64,000 bases of DNA from Paratinospora sagittata (lineage: Eukaryota > Streptophyta > Magnoliopsida > Ranunculales > Menispermaceae), in contig CM069595.1 in NCBI GenBank assembly GCA_035771175.1, positions 5,250,094 through 5,314,093 on the forward strand. Reading direction: 5' to 3'. Each line of letters begins with the position of its first letter. The stretch's first letter is position 1. The position numbers were made by a program, and so were the translations under genes. Of the stretch, positions 36,953-47,600 are shown one piece after another. The notes under the pieces were generated by a model. It saw only the letters and a program-made list of their open reading frames with translations. It had not been told where the DNA came from and made no database searches.

Positions 36953-38407
36953 TTATCTTATGAAGCAGTGCCCTGGTGCTTTTAAAACACACTTCTCCTT
37001 CATCAGCATCCTTACCTTCTTAACATCATCCCATTTGCCAAGTTCAGCATAGATATTAGACAAAGACACATAATTACCTGAATTCCATGGTTCTATAGAG
37101 ATAAGTTCCTTAGCTGCACATTCTGCAAGCTCTAAATCACCATGAATTCGGCAAGCACTTAGCAATGCACCCCAAATAGCAGCACTTGGCTTCACAGGCA
37201 TGCTTTTGATCAACTCATAAGCCTCCTTCACACATCCACTTCGCCCGAGAACATCAACCATACACCCATAATGCTCAAGCTTTGGCTCGATTCCGTGATC
37301 TATACTCATTGAACAAAACAATTCTTGACCCATTTGTACCATTCCTACATGAGCAGAACCTGCTAAAGCACCAACAAATGTTGCATCATTTGGATTCACA
37401 CCTTGCCGCTTCATCTCCTTGATTGATTCTGTACAGAGATCACCTTGCCCATTAAATGCAAAGCCTGCTATAATGGAATTCCATGAAACCACATTTTTTT
37501 TAGGCATTTCTTCAAAGACCTTGCAAGCAGTTCCAATATCACCGCATTTGCAATAAAAATCCACAAGGGCATTCCCAACCTGGATTTTCTCCCTAGAAAT
37601 CCCAGTTGCATCAGCATAAGAATGGATCCATTTGCCAAAATCAAACGCCCCCAAACGAGCTGAAGCTGGCAACAACACTACCAGTGTAGCTTCATCAGGC
37701 TCAAATCCTTCTTCCCACATTTTAAGAAAAAGCTCTAAAGCTTCCCGATCTCGACCACTCTGTGCCAACCCCGCAATCATGGAATTCCAAGAAACAACGC
37801 TCCGTTCCTCCATCTGTTGAAAAAGACGAAGACCCTCCAATACTTCTCCTCTCTTACAAAACCCCCTAATCATCAAATTCCAAACAACCACATCTCTCTC
37901 ACCCATTTCATCAAACACCCGCTTCGCATCATCCATCATCTCGCAAACAGTGTACAATTCGACGAGCCCAGTTCGAATCGAACTGTGAGATTCGAATCCC
38001 GCAATGAAAATCTCGGCGTGAACTCGACGGCCCAGTTTGAGATTGGAGATATTGGAACATGACTTGAGAAGAGGGGCAAATGTGAATTGGTCAGGCCAGA
38101 TTCCTTGGAGTTTCATTAGGGAGAAGAAATGTAGAGATTCTTCGGAGGGTCCGGAGATTGAGTAGCCTTTGATCACTGAATTGAAGAGGAGAATGTTAGG
38201 GTTAGGGTTTTGGTGAAAGACGAGGCGGGCGTAGGGCATTTTGTGGAGAGCGCCGCAGACGGAGACGAAGTGGGCGAGGAGGAGATTGGATCGGTGGAGG
38301 TCGTGGCGGAGGAAGTGGGCATGGATTTGAGTGAGCTGAGCTCGGGAGCTGCGGCCATGGAGGAGCCGGAGGATTCTTCGTTCCAGTTGCCTGGTAGCTT
38401 TGCGCAT
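36953..38407 (-). CDS. PLS-class pentatricopeptide repeat protein with E-type C-terminus, 484 aa, single exon
   Basis: One uninterrupted frame of 484 residues from ATG at 38407. Tandem PPR motifs run through almost the whole length, with recurrent VVWNLMIRGFCKRGE, VVSWNSMIAGLAQSGRDREAL and VVSWNSIIAGFAFNGQG blocks in P-L-S order. It ends with an E-like region (IWGALLSACRIHGDLELAE, GNYVSLSNIYAELGKWDDV, RMLMKEK); no DYW domain follows. From memory it is the counterpart of At1g09190, which has the same length. Such proteins usually bind organelle RNA and help edit single C residues; the target is unknown. The N-terminus (MRKATRQLERRILRLLHG) is basic and amphipathic, which fits mitochondrial import. 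A frameshifted fragment of this gene lies at 31992-32145. Confidence 0.93.
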   Translation of the reverse strand: MRKATRQLERRILRLLHGRSSRAQLTQIHAHFLRHDLHRSNLLLAHFVSVCGALHKMPYARLVFHQNPNPNILLFNSVIKGYSISGPSEESLHFFSLMKLQGIWPDQFTFAPLLKSCSNISNLKLGRRVHAEIFIAGFESHSSIRTGLVELYTVCEMMDDAKRVFDEMGERDVVVWNLMIRGFCKRGEVLEGLRLFQQMEERSVVSWNSMIAGLAQSGRDREALELFLKMWEEGFEPDEATLVVLLPASARLGAFDFGKWIHSYADATGISREKIQVGNALVDFYCKCGDIGTACKVFEEMPKKNVVSWNSIIAGFAFNGQGDLCTESIKEMKRQGVNPNDATFVGALAGSAHVGMVQMGQELFCSMSIDHGIEPKLEHYGCMVDVLGRSGCVKEAYELIKSMPVKPSAAIWGALLSACRIHGDLELAECAAKELISIEPWNSGNYVSLSNIYAELGKWDDVKKVRMLMKEKCVLKAPGHCFIR

Positions 38408-39384
38408 TCTCTAAGTTTCATGAAGTTTGGAATAATGTCACTAACTGTAGTAACTGAAATTTGAATCTTCCATGGCGGGAATCCATATGAAACGGGAGCT
38501 TCTTGAGTAAATTGGGTGAGTTCATAAGCATTAGATATGTATAACAAATTAAAATTTAGGGTCAAATGCACTTTTTTATATTAGTGAAGCTCTTCCGGTC
38601 CAAAATTGAAGCATATATAATAATTTTCAAAAAATAATAGAATTTATCTCTCATTTATTTGATGTAAACTCAAATTAGATTTTGATATAAAGACCAACAT
38701 TTTACATTTTTTTTTATTTGAGAAGATATAAGGTTATTAGTTAGTTATATAACCAGTTTTATCACCCTGACTACACTTTCAAGAAGATAACGGACTTATT
38801 CCTAATCCATTAATCCCTACAATAAAAAGAGTTGAATCTAAAATCTCTATCCTCCAAAGCCATCTCTTTACCAACTCCGTGTTGGTTAACATTTTACACT
38901 GTTAGTGTTGCCAGGAGGTGATCTCTGCACAAAGTTGGGTGATGCTTGCCTTTAGAGAACAATAATAATATTAAGGATAGAAAGTAAAAGATTATGCAAT
39001 TTGCACGGTATAATTCTATTAATAACCAATTAGTTATCAAAATCAAAAGGACTATCTATTCAGCCACAAAGGGATGAAGTTGTTCCAGAAACTCTGAAAA
39101 TAGCTTGATTCCAGGTTCGATGTTTAGTGACAGTGTTACAAAAACAATTTTTCACAACATAACAGAAGCAACTAAGTTTACATCTGCTGCCCCCCAGTAC
39201 GGGGCTTGTAAGCACAAGTATACTACGTACTTTCCCTGATCAAAATTCCAGTGCTCTCAGGTAAATTACTGGAATAGAAGTAGGGCATGGGCAAGTGCAT
39301 GCACTGCAAGCATTGGTATCATATGGGTAAGGCAGATATCGTCCCAGTAATAAATTTTCCGTTGTAATAGCTTCAAACATTTAT
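38408..39384. other. Intergenic between PPR (5' side) and ZMAT2 (3' side)
   Basis: No gene found. The part nearest 38408 is the PPR promoter. 38770-38890 contains ttgaatctaaaatctctatc and ccaactccgtgttggttaac, words like those at 44120-44200, possibly a decayed tRNA-derived SINE. 39000-39384 is the presumed ZMAT2 3' UTR. Confidence 0.45.
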
Positions 39385-41269
39385 TCATTTCTTGGACGAG
39401 CGGAAACCTCCAAAGCCCATCATTTCTGCGATGTCGGTGTCTTCCACCTCAACTTCTTCTTCTACAGCCTTCTCTCTCTGCTCAAGCAAAAAAGAAATTA
39501 TGTGATCATTTCCCTGACTAGGAAATCAATGTACACTAGAGTGTGTGTCTATGCATGTGGTGGAAGCAAGTATTAGAGTAAAAGACAACTCCTTGATGCA
39601 CACCTTCTTTTCTTTTTTCCTCTCTCGGCGTTGACGCTTTCTTTCTTCCTCTTCTTGCTGCTGTTTTAAAATCCGCTCATCAAAATCTGCAAAAAATAGA
39701 TTTGTAAAAAGCTTTTAGCTCCTTTCCTTTTCTACCACTTTAAATTACATGGGATCCAACCCCCAGAACTCTAAGGAAATATCTAGTTTGTGCTTTTATG
39801 GGAAAAACCATCAGTGGCTTCTTACCTTGTTCACTAAAGCTGCCAGGAACTTTACGCTTCTTGAGAACTTCAAATCGTTCTTGGACCTGTGAACCCTCAA
39901 AAGAATGTAATTATTACAATGAATTGTGGTACTAGTGCTACATGGAACATGAATCAGAAGAGCATAATTAGGGATATGGGCCCAATACTCAGGGCCAAGG
40001 ACCACTTTGAAAAATAACACATTGCCACTTCCAATAATCATGAACTCATTATGAAATATTATCAGATGTATCTTCATCAGTTGAACTTATGACTTTAATA
40101 ATATTGCATCAGATATAAAATATTCCAAAGGCATGAGTCATAACTGCATCCATCATTCACTTACGTGGGCACATGTCTTAGCTTAGGCATGCCATTTCTA
40201 TTGGGTGAGGGTGAAGCCTCAGGAAAGTCATAATCCAGAAACACTCAACCAGCAGCTGATACTAACTAGGTTACTAAATACTGTTTGAAATATGGAAAAT
40301 GAATTGGCAAGCTCTAGTGCAAGTTCAATGCAAAGAAGTGTCCATGTTGGCATCCAGTATAGTATAATGGTGAGTGGTTAAGGTAAGGAATACACCAGAT
40401 AATACATACAGAATGAGATACCTTGATTTGTTTCACTATCTGAAGTTTTTGATAATTGATATTGCATCCATTCAAAGATACCATTAATAAAATTATACAC
40501 ACCTGCTGAAGAGATGCCCGTTCTACACGCATCGACATACCCAAAGCTCTTTGATCTAAAAACAGAAATCGGGAACAGCATAAGAGATTTTCGAAGAATT
40601 GTTTGTCAAAATGACGGCAAAAGTAAATGAACATGCAAAAAAGGGATATAAGAAAATCATACGTTTCTTCCCATTAATATGGTCCAAATAGTTTGCAGAG
40701 TCCTTCACTACACATTCACAAACTGAACAGTAGTACCCAGCCTGTCATGTTGATTCAAAATAAAAATTATATTCCAACACATTTTAAACAACGTAGAAAA
40801 AAGTAAATATGATTCCCAAGTAAAACCCCTAGACTTCATTGAAAATTTTTACAACTTTCAGAAAACACTGCAAATTTGTCTGTTTGACGAATCCTAAATA
40901 GACAAAAAAAAAAAAAAAAAAGGAAAAATTATTGTAGAAATAAGCCACGGGAGCAATTAACTATTGCAGTTCTCCCTGGAAGTTCTCAATGCTCTTTATT
41001 CACCTAAGCTTGGATTTTGACCAAGCACCAGTGAGCACCAACACCCTCCCCCATGGGAAAAAGAATGGATCAGAAGAGAAATCATTCATCAGGTCCACCA
41101 TCTTAAACACCACCACCTAGTCATGAAGCTACCAATCAGGCACATGATAAGGAAATATTTAAGAAGAAGTGCATTTTCCTAAAGGTCCTAATCACCTTGA
41201 ACTATGACATGGGACAAAAGTGTTTGACAATCTTCCTCTCTTCTGGGTTTTTTCTTTTGTGGCTTGTGA

Positions 41270-41303
<34 letters not shown>

Positions 41304-43138
41304 CGTGTGAAAGAGAAGAGGGGAAGGGGGAAGAGGGGGGGCACCTGGTTGACCCCCTTCAAACTCTTTCTTTTTTCACTTCACCTAACTATAAATCCAC
41401 AAAACCCTTAAAACATTGAAGTTAACCAGCTTTAGCCTAACTATAAATCCACAAAACCCTTAAAAAATTGAAGTTAATCAGCTTATGCCAGAGAATAACT
41501 ATTTTCTTTTCTTTTTAGGGAATCTAACTTTTTTAAGAAGAAAAAAGAAAGTTTATACAAAAGCAAATGAAGTCACAACTCACAATTAGACAGCTTTTCC
41601 ACCTAACAGAAAACTACACAGTTCAAAAGCAGGGAAAAAAATGAACATGAGCTGAACAAACAAAAATATGGCTCTGGAAGCAGCAACAAAGATGGAAAAC
41701 TAAAATAATTATTCAACAGTAACAAATTGACTAGAAGGTACCTGCTGGCTTAGAGGAGCAATTGGCGTAACAACCTGTAACAAGAAATGTGGCATGTCAT
41801 GGACTATGCAAGACTTGTATATAAATCAAGATTACCAAACAAACTACTCCAATGAAGCCACAATCATATAGATAGCATAAGGCTCAGAAAAGAATTATGC
41901 TCCCAATGCAAGAAACTCGACTAAGAAGAACAGATGAAACATATTGAAAATTTTAAACAGAAAGGATTTTACTAGTCCATGTAGTTGGGAAAAAGCTTTG
42001 TTGATTTTGAGTTGAGTTGAGAAAAGATTTTACTAGTCCAACATTTAGACAAGCAGTAAAAATGGTTTGCACTACAGACAATGAGACAAAATCTAAATAA
42101 TGCGTCAATTGTTTGTGCTGAAGGAACAATCAACACTACTCCTCAAACATCATCAGCCAAAAGTTTCTGAATTCTATTGCTTAACAAAAATGCCAGTCTC
42201 ATAAAAAGTAAGACAAGTTAAAAAGCACTTGGAGACAAGGATCAAATCCAGAAGATGAATCAAACACATTAAGCTCGAAAGGGTAATATGACATTTAAGA
42301 AGTCTTCTGTCAAATTTCAATTTAGCGGTCAATATGAACAACAAAAGCAACTTTCACAAGGAGACAAAAGTGTGTTTCTTGTCTACACTTATTATTTTTA
42401 TGACACTAAGCATAATTTTGACTGTGAGTACTGAGTATGCATGGAATTAATCATTTGAATCACTAGCTTAGACTTGAAATTCTGAATTTCTGATTGCTAT
42501 GATTTACCAATACATGTACATTAGCACCTTAGTATCAAAAAATCATACTAATAAATCATAGCTCAACAGCCATAAAAAAAAATATACATATAAACAAAGA
42601 AATAAAGAAAGCATACTGCAGCATAATTGCCTAACCTGAGTTTTACCCAGGCGGGATTCAAGGTCAACTTCATAGTCCCTATGCTTCAAGGGTTTCCTTT
42701 GAACTGGAGGACCTTTCACTGCAGATTGTGTCAAAATAAAGATTGCAACTTTGTAAAAACGCTGAAAAAACGAAACGAAATAAAATAATAATAATAATCA
42801 AACTTCATGAACTTACATTTGGATTTAACTCGTCCCTCATCCTACAACAAATTACAAACAAAGAAAACAGAATTTACAAACTAAAACCATAAAAGGGGAA
42901 AGATTCACTCGGAAACAATGGAATCCAGTACTGAAAATTGAGCAAACCTGTTCCTCTCGCTCCCGAGCTCGTTCTAGATACTCTTCGCGATTAAATTTCC
43001 TTCGGAAAGTGTTATCAACTCCGGTGGCCTAAGCATGACAAATACAATGATCCACCAATTCAGTCAAATTAGCAACACCGATAAGATACAAAGAAGGAAT
43101 CGATGAAATAAACTCACATTGCTACCGGAATGCGCCAT
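39385..43138 (-). CDS. ZMAT2: U1-type zinc-finger spliceosomal protein, ZMAT2/Snu23 homologue, 10 exons, 203 aa
   Basis: Exons in reading order: 43138-43118, 43028-42948, 42841-42817, 42718-42636, 41774-41742, 40741-40663, 40555-40503, 39886-39826, 39686-39604, 39477-39385. They join in frame to 203 residues (the Arabidopsis homologue At3g05760 is about 202). An N-terminal [11 protein letters not shown] leads to the conserved [20 protein letters not shown] block. The matrin/U1-type zinc finger has Cys86, Cys89, His102 and His108 (YYCSVCECV...DHINGKKH). It is followed by [17 protein letters not shown] and a highly charged helical tail ending [12 protein letters not shown]. In yeast and human, Snu23/ZMAT2 joins the U4/U6.U5 tri-snRNP and the precatalytic spliceosome; the plant role is inferred. 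The 21-base first exon is unusually short. Intron 4 holds a LINE-tail remnant and intron 5 has microsatellites. Confidence 0.94.
41267..41308 (+). repeat. Compound (TG)n(CG)n microsatellite in ZMAT2 intron 5
   Basis: A run of alternating tg (about 12 units) passes into gcgcgcgcgc and back to gtgtg. Such purine-pyrimidine alternation can form Z-DNA and is mutable in length. Confidence 0.9.
41384..41486. repeat. 52-bp tandem duplication in ZMAT2 intron 5
   Basis: Two adjacent copies beginning cctaactataaatccacaaa at 41384 and 41436, differing by only a few bases: a recent duplication. Confidence 0.9.
41975..42025 (+). mobile_element. Short LINE 3'-tail remnant in ZMAT2 intron 4
   Basis: agtccatgtagttgggaaaa followed by agctttgttgattttgagtt matches the family tail at 57325-57415. 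Only about 50 bases survive. Confidence 0.45.
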
Positions 43139-43419
43139 CACGAACCGATAATTCAGACCAGCGAGATAGATTAAAGCCCTAGATTATGAAATAAGATGTC
43201 TGGGAAGATCTTCAGAAAGATACAATATAGAGTGTTAGAGCAACAGAAGGGAATCAAGAATCAAGGAGACCTTGTGCTTCTATTCGCATTGCATTGGAAG
43301 AAATAATTGAAATTGACGAGCCCTAGTGTTTTTGAATCTTCTGTAGTTAGGCTCGGGAAATTGCACTATATCACTTTAACGAATTTATAATGTTCATAAC
43401 TCGTTAGATGTTCATCAGC

Positions 43420-43491
43420 GGGCGTTTGGTCTAGTGGTATGATTCTCGCTTCGGGTGCGAGAGGTCGCGAGTTCGATTCTCGCAACGCCCC
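43420..43491 (+). tRNA. tRNA-Pro(CGG): tRNA-Pro (anticodon CGG)
   Basis: A 72-base cloverleaf without intron. The acceptor arm GGGCGTT pairs fully with AACGCCC. The anticodon stem is CTCGC/GCGAG with loop TTCGGGT, so the anticodon is CGG (43452-43454), reading proline codon CCG. The T arm is GCGAG-TTCGATT-CTCGC. The internal A box (TGGTCTAGTGGT) and B box (GAGTTCGATTC) fit RNA polymerase III. The discriminator base is C; CCA is not encoded, as in nuclear genes. It lies 282 bases from the divergent ZMAT2 start. Confidence 0.97.
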
Positions 43492-44611
43492 GCCCCCAAA
43501 TTAGTATAATTTTAACGGACGACTTAAGGATATATCTATACTATTTCCGATATTTTTACGGTCAGAATAAGCTTTGTTTTTCTCCTTTTTCAATTCATGC
43601 TTTGAGGTAATATTTACCCAAAAAATTTGTATTTATTGTTTTCCGAATAGAAGATGATAGAAAGATTGGTCTTTGAAATTCATACCAACCCATTATTTAA
43701 GTGCAAAACCAAATCCATTCGATTGATTAAGTACGACTATCAAGATGCTTTAGTCACATATGAATTTTCTCAAAATACAACGCCATTTCAAATCTACTTA
43801 ACTATTGTTTATGGAAACCAAGCTTACTGAACAAAAAACATCACAAGCCTTCCAACTCAAGAGGCCTACTATTGATGTCTTGGCTCACCTCAACTCCTCT
43901 CTCAATAGAATCACATTTCTCCTTTGAAGAAGACAAAATAAAGACACCAAGGACAAACCTTCTCTGTGCGAACAATCTTATATTTTTATTTTATTTTTTT
44001 TAAGACTAAGGTATCTGAGTCAGCTTATACTCATCCCATTAATCCTAAGGAGTACAAGCCCCTATCCCACAAAAAAAACACCCCTTAAAACCCCTAAAAA
44101 ATTTTCATTTCAAACTCGATATACCTTGAAGAATGAACAAGTAGATAAAATTCAAACTCGTAACCTCCACTTAGCCAAGCTCTTTGATAGAACAATAGTG
44201 ATTTAAAGTTAAACTGACGAAAGGGGGCGCATCAACCCAGTAGAGAGTTTAGGCTTTTTTCTTACTACAGTAGAGAGTTGAGGCTGGAGGCTTATTATTT
44301 GTCACCCATATCAAGCAAAAATTGTGAAAAAACTCAAAATGTAAGATACAAATTTAGGAAATAAGCTTGTTTACATTACTTTGATGGTCCTCCTGAATAA
44401 AAAGCTTATAGTAAAAAGGAGGAAAAAGGGAAAATAAAATATATCATGTAGGGCCATAAAATCACCCTGTGCAAAGGCAGGACTGCGGCATTTTACATCC
44501 CACACAACAGAATGCTACTACTAGAATTCCCGGGGTTGTCTAATCCTTCAATTAATCTCATCAGTGTGAATTAGAACATCTTGGGGCCAAAAATAAAAAA
44601 AGATTGTGATC
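43492..44611. other. Intergenic between tRNA-Pro and ERDJ3B 3' end
   Basis: No gene. 43995-44200 contains gtatctgagtcagcttatac, attcaaactcgtaacctcca and agccaagctctttgatag words typical of a decayed tRNA-derived SINE or similar repeat; a related patch lies at 38770-38890. 44240-44611 is the likely 3' UTR region of ERDJ3B. Confidence 0.4.
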
Positions 44612-47600
44612 CTAACCTAGAATTTCCTTGATCTTAATCTTCTGCTCTTCGGTTAGGGATGTAGGGAATAGAACCTCGAAAGTAACATATAAATCTCCCT
44701 TTTTATTGCTAAAATGTAAAGGCATTCCTTCCCCTTTGAACTTTCTCACTTGCTTTGGTTTGGTAACTCCCTGAAAATCATTACATTGGTTAGTTACATG
44801 CATCTGAAAAATAGGAGCAACAGGAGGAGCTTCTATACCTACCTTTGAGCTGATGTCCACCAAATGTTCATCCAGGTGTTTTATGGTCTTCTCAAAACCA
44901 ACAAGAGCGTGAACCTGCAGAGAAGCAGAGTTGAGAAAAAACAAAAGGGGAGACTGTTAAAACATATCACAGGAAAATAAGATGCTGATAATCCAAGGAG
45001 ATATATATATATATATATATATCACACTCCAAAACAAATGCAAATTGATGATTAAGCTTAGTGCACAAAGGCCACTATACTACACCTTTTTCATCATAAA
45101 AAATTAATAAGTTATTAAGCACATGAAAGATAAAAGAGGACAAATTTCCTTTGACTTTGAGAGTTTTAATAGAATTAATCATTATCTAATCTGCAATGTA
45201 CATAATCATCTATCTTCAGTAGAAGCTTCCAAGATACTTTCCAGAAAGATATGAAGGAAACCTCATCAGTAAGCAAGTGTAACCCAATACCACAAAGATC
45301 TAGTAGAAATAGTTTAGAAAATAGAAATGTAAGTTCAAACGCCAGAAAATTGTCATCCAAATGTAGAAACATAACCAGTGACAATTATGAGATATTTAAA
45401 GAGAATAAGGGGAATCCAAAAGCCAGATTTGGGAAAACAGTTACCAGTGTTATTGTGACAGTTGTGTGCAGGTCATTGCCTTCCCTTTTGAAGCGATCAT
45501 GAGCTGCGGTATGAATCCGAAACTGCATGAAGCAGAAGTTAGGATCATTGGTAATTTAGATCAAATGTTACAATAAAGTGACATGAACAAGGCGGACCTT
45601 GAGGTCCCCAGCTTCTCCATCTATTATGGGCTCACCGTCCTCATAGAAAACCACCTCCTGCAAAATGTTCAGAAATTATTATCACAAGGAACCAGAATGC
45701 ACCAGACAAAAAATAAAATTTATAAGAAATTTGAAATTGCATTTAAAAAAATAAAAAATAAATAAAAAATAAACTAGGTGTGGGAGGAGAAGAGATCCCT
45801 TAGGCAAAAATAAGAATCACAGATTACATCAAGTTATTGAAAACCTTACGCACAACAGCAACTCATACTAACATCCAGTACTAAAGATGAGTTTAGCCAG
45901 CATGGTCAGGTGGATTGAAGCATAAAGATAAGCTAGAAATGCAAGATGACTAGAGAGTAGAGACTAATATTTTTGTGTCAATGGGTCAGCAAAAGTTAAA
46001 TGTTACACAAGACAAGAATCTGAATTGCAAGTGGCAATATCATGCCCAGTTCTAACATTAATCCAGAGGGGGGATGCAACCAAAGTTATAACCCATTCAG
46101 GAAGAGAGGCCAAAATAAAGAAGTTTCAGGTGAAGAAACTATGTTTTTGTGTCTATAGATGAAAATGAGGTTTCACCAGAGACTCTGCGACTAAGAGAAA
46201 GCTCCTGATAATTTTCGAAGAACATAATTCAACCCAAAATCAGTCCCTACCAACATGTTATCAAACAAGGCCCAAAGTTCAACATATCAAGAAGAACCTG
46301 AGATATTAAATTGAAATCGCAAAGTTCATAATTGAAGTATTACATGTTTAGCTTAGTTTTACTATTAGTTAACAAGTTTTAAAGAAATAAGAAATTTTAT
46401 TTCTTGCTCATTTGATATATGAGTAAAGTTAGGTGTCAGGTGGTCGACTTGCTTTAAAAGTTTTATTTGTTGAAGAACAATTCCCATCCAAGAGTCTGAC
46501 AATCATATATTCATCTAATTTATAATATAGGAAAATAAATTATTGAAATTTCAATAAACATACTATCTTCCTTATTTTCCTCTATAACAGATATCCTTTA
46601 GATCCCTTAAAATCCAAATTCATGTTTTATGTTTGAGCTCATGGCTTCAATAGCTGATTTTGAAGAGCTTGAGTTGTAATTAAAAAGTGTTAGGTATTAT
46701 CAATTACATACAATAGGTCTTTTTTAGTTGAGGATGGATTTGAAAAGGTAAATACTAAAGGGATTAATGTTGCCAAGAATGCCGAACCTACCTTTAACAT
46801 TCCATCTATTGTTGCTGGCAGGAGAAAAAAACTAACAGCAGAGAATCAAGATTATATAAGAATCAATAGTAGTTTTCAAATTTCCAATGCACAAAAAATA
46901 CGAGGGAAAAAAGAAAATCACAATACTGTTTTTCTCTAAAATAACAGTTTTGAGTAAAAGCAAAGGCAGAAGCCTAGATTCAAGCAGCAGAAAGTAATAG
47001 AAGTATGAAGTACAACCAGTTTTCCTCAGGTTTATACCAGGTAAGCATTATTTAATCATGATCTAGAGAAAGTAAAGAGGGTGCAGGTGTCCAAGTAAGC
47101 ATCTAACATGAAAATGTAAAAGTTGGAAGCGTGAAACCACGACCTACATTCCAGATACTCAGTGTGATGGTGCAAAAACTAGTGAAAATATATTAAGAAC
47201 TGAGCATGCATGATCATAAGCAGAGAAAGAAAGAAGAGTCAGAAAACTGAAGGACAAATAATAGTTGTACTAGTTGGCGACCAGCTGAGAAAGACTTTTG
47301 CCATTTGTCCAAATTAGATTATTTTGTGTTTGTATGGTAAGAGGATAGAGGTTTTACTGTCTCCAATGCATCTTTTCTGCAAAAAAGTGCTAAGAAGTTG
47401 TTGAAGAAAAACTCAAAGCATAAGAGAGAAAAAATTTTAAGCATGCAAAACGTGTAAAACACAAATATTTCCATAATCTGAAAGGGGGGATCAAGTTTTT
47501 GCAAAACTTACTTGCCCATCTTGCATTCCTTTCTCAATATCAACAGTTACAAAGTATCCCTCCCTTTCATATTTGACATTTGGGCATTGCTCACACACCT

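Noticed and set aside
38173..38571. 132-residue minus-strand frame overlapping the PPR start
   Set aside because: Different frame from the PPR protein and Ser/Thr-rich; shadow of the PPR 5' coding region.
41220..41411. 63-residue frame with Cys-Val and Ala-Arg runs
   Set aside because: Translation of the (TG)n(CG)n microsatellite in ZMAT2 intron 5.
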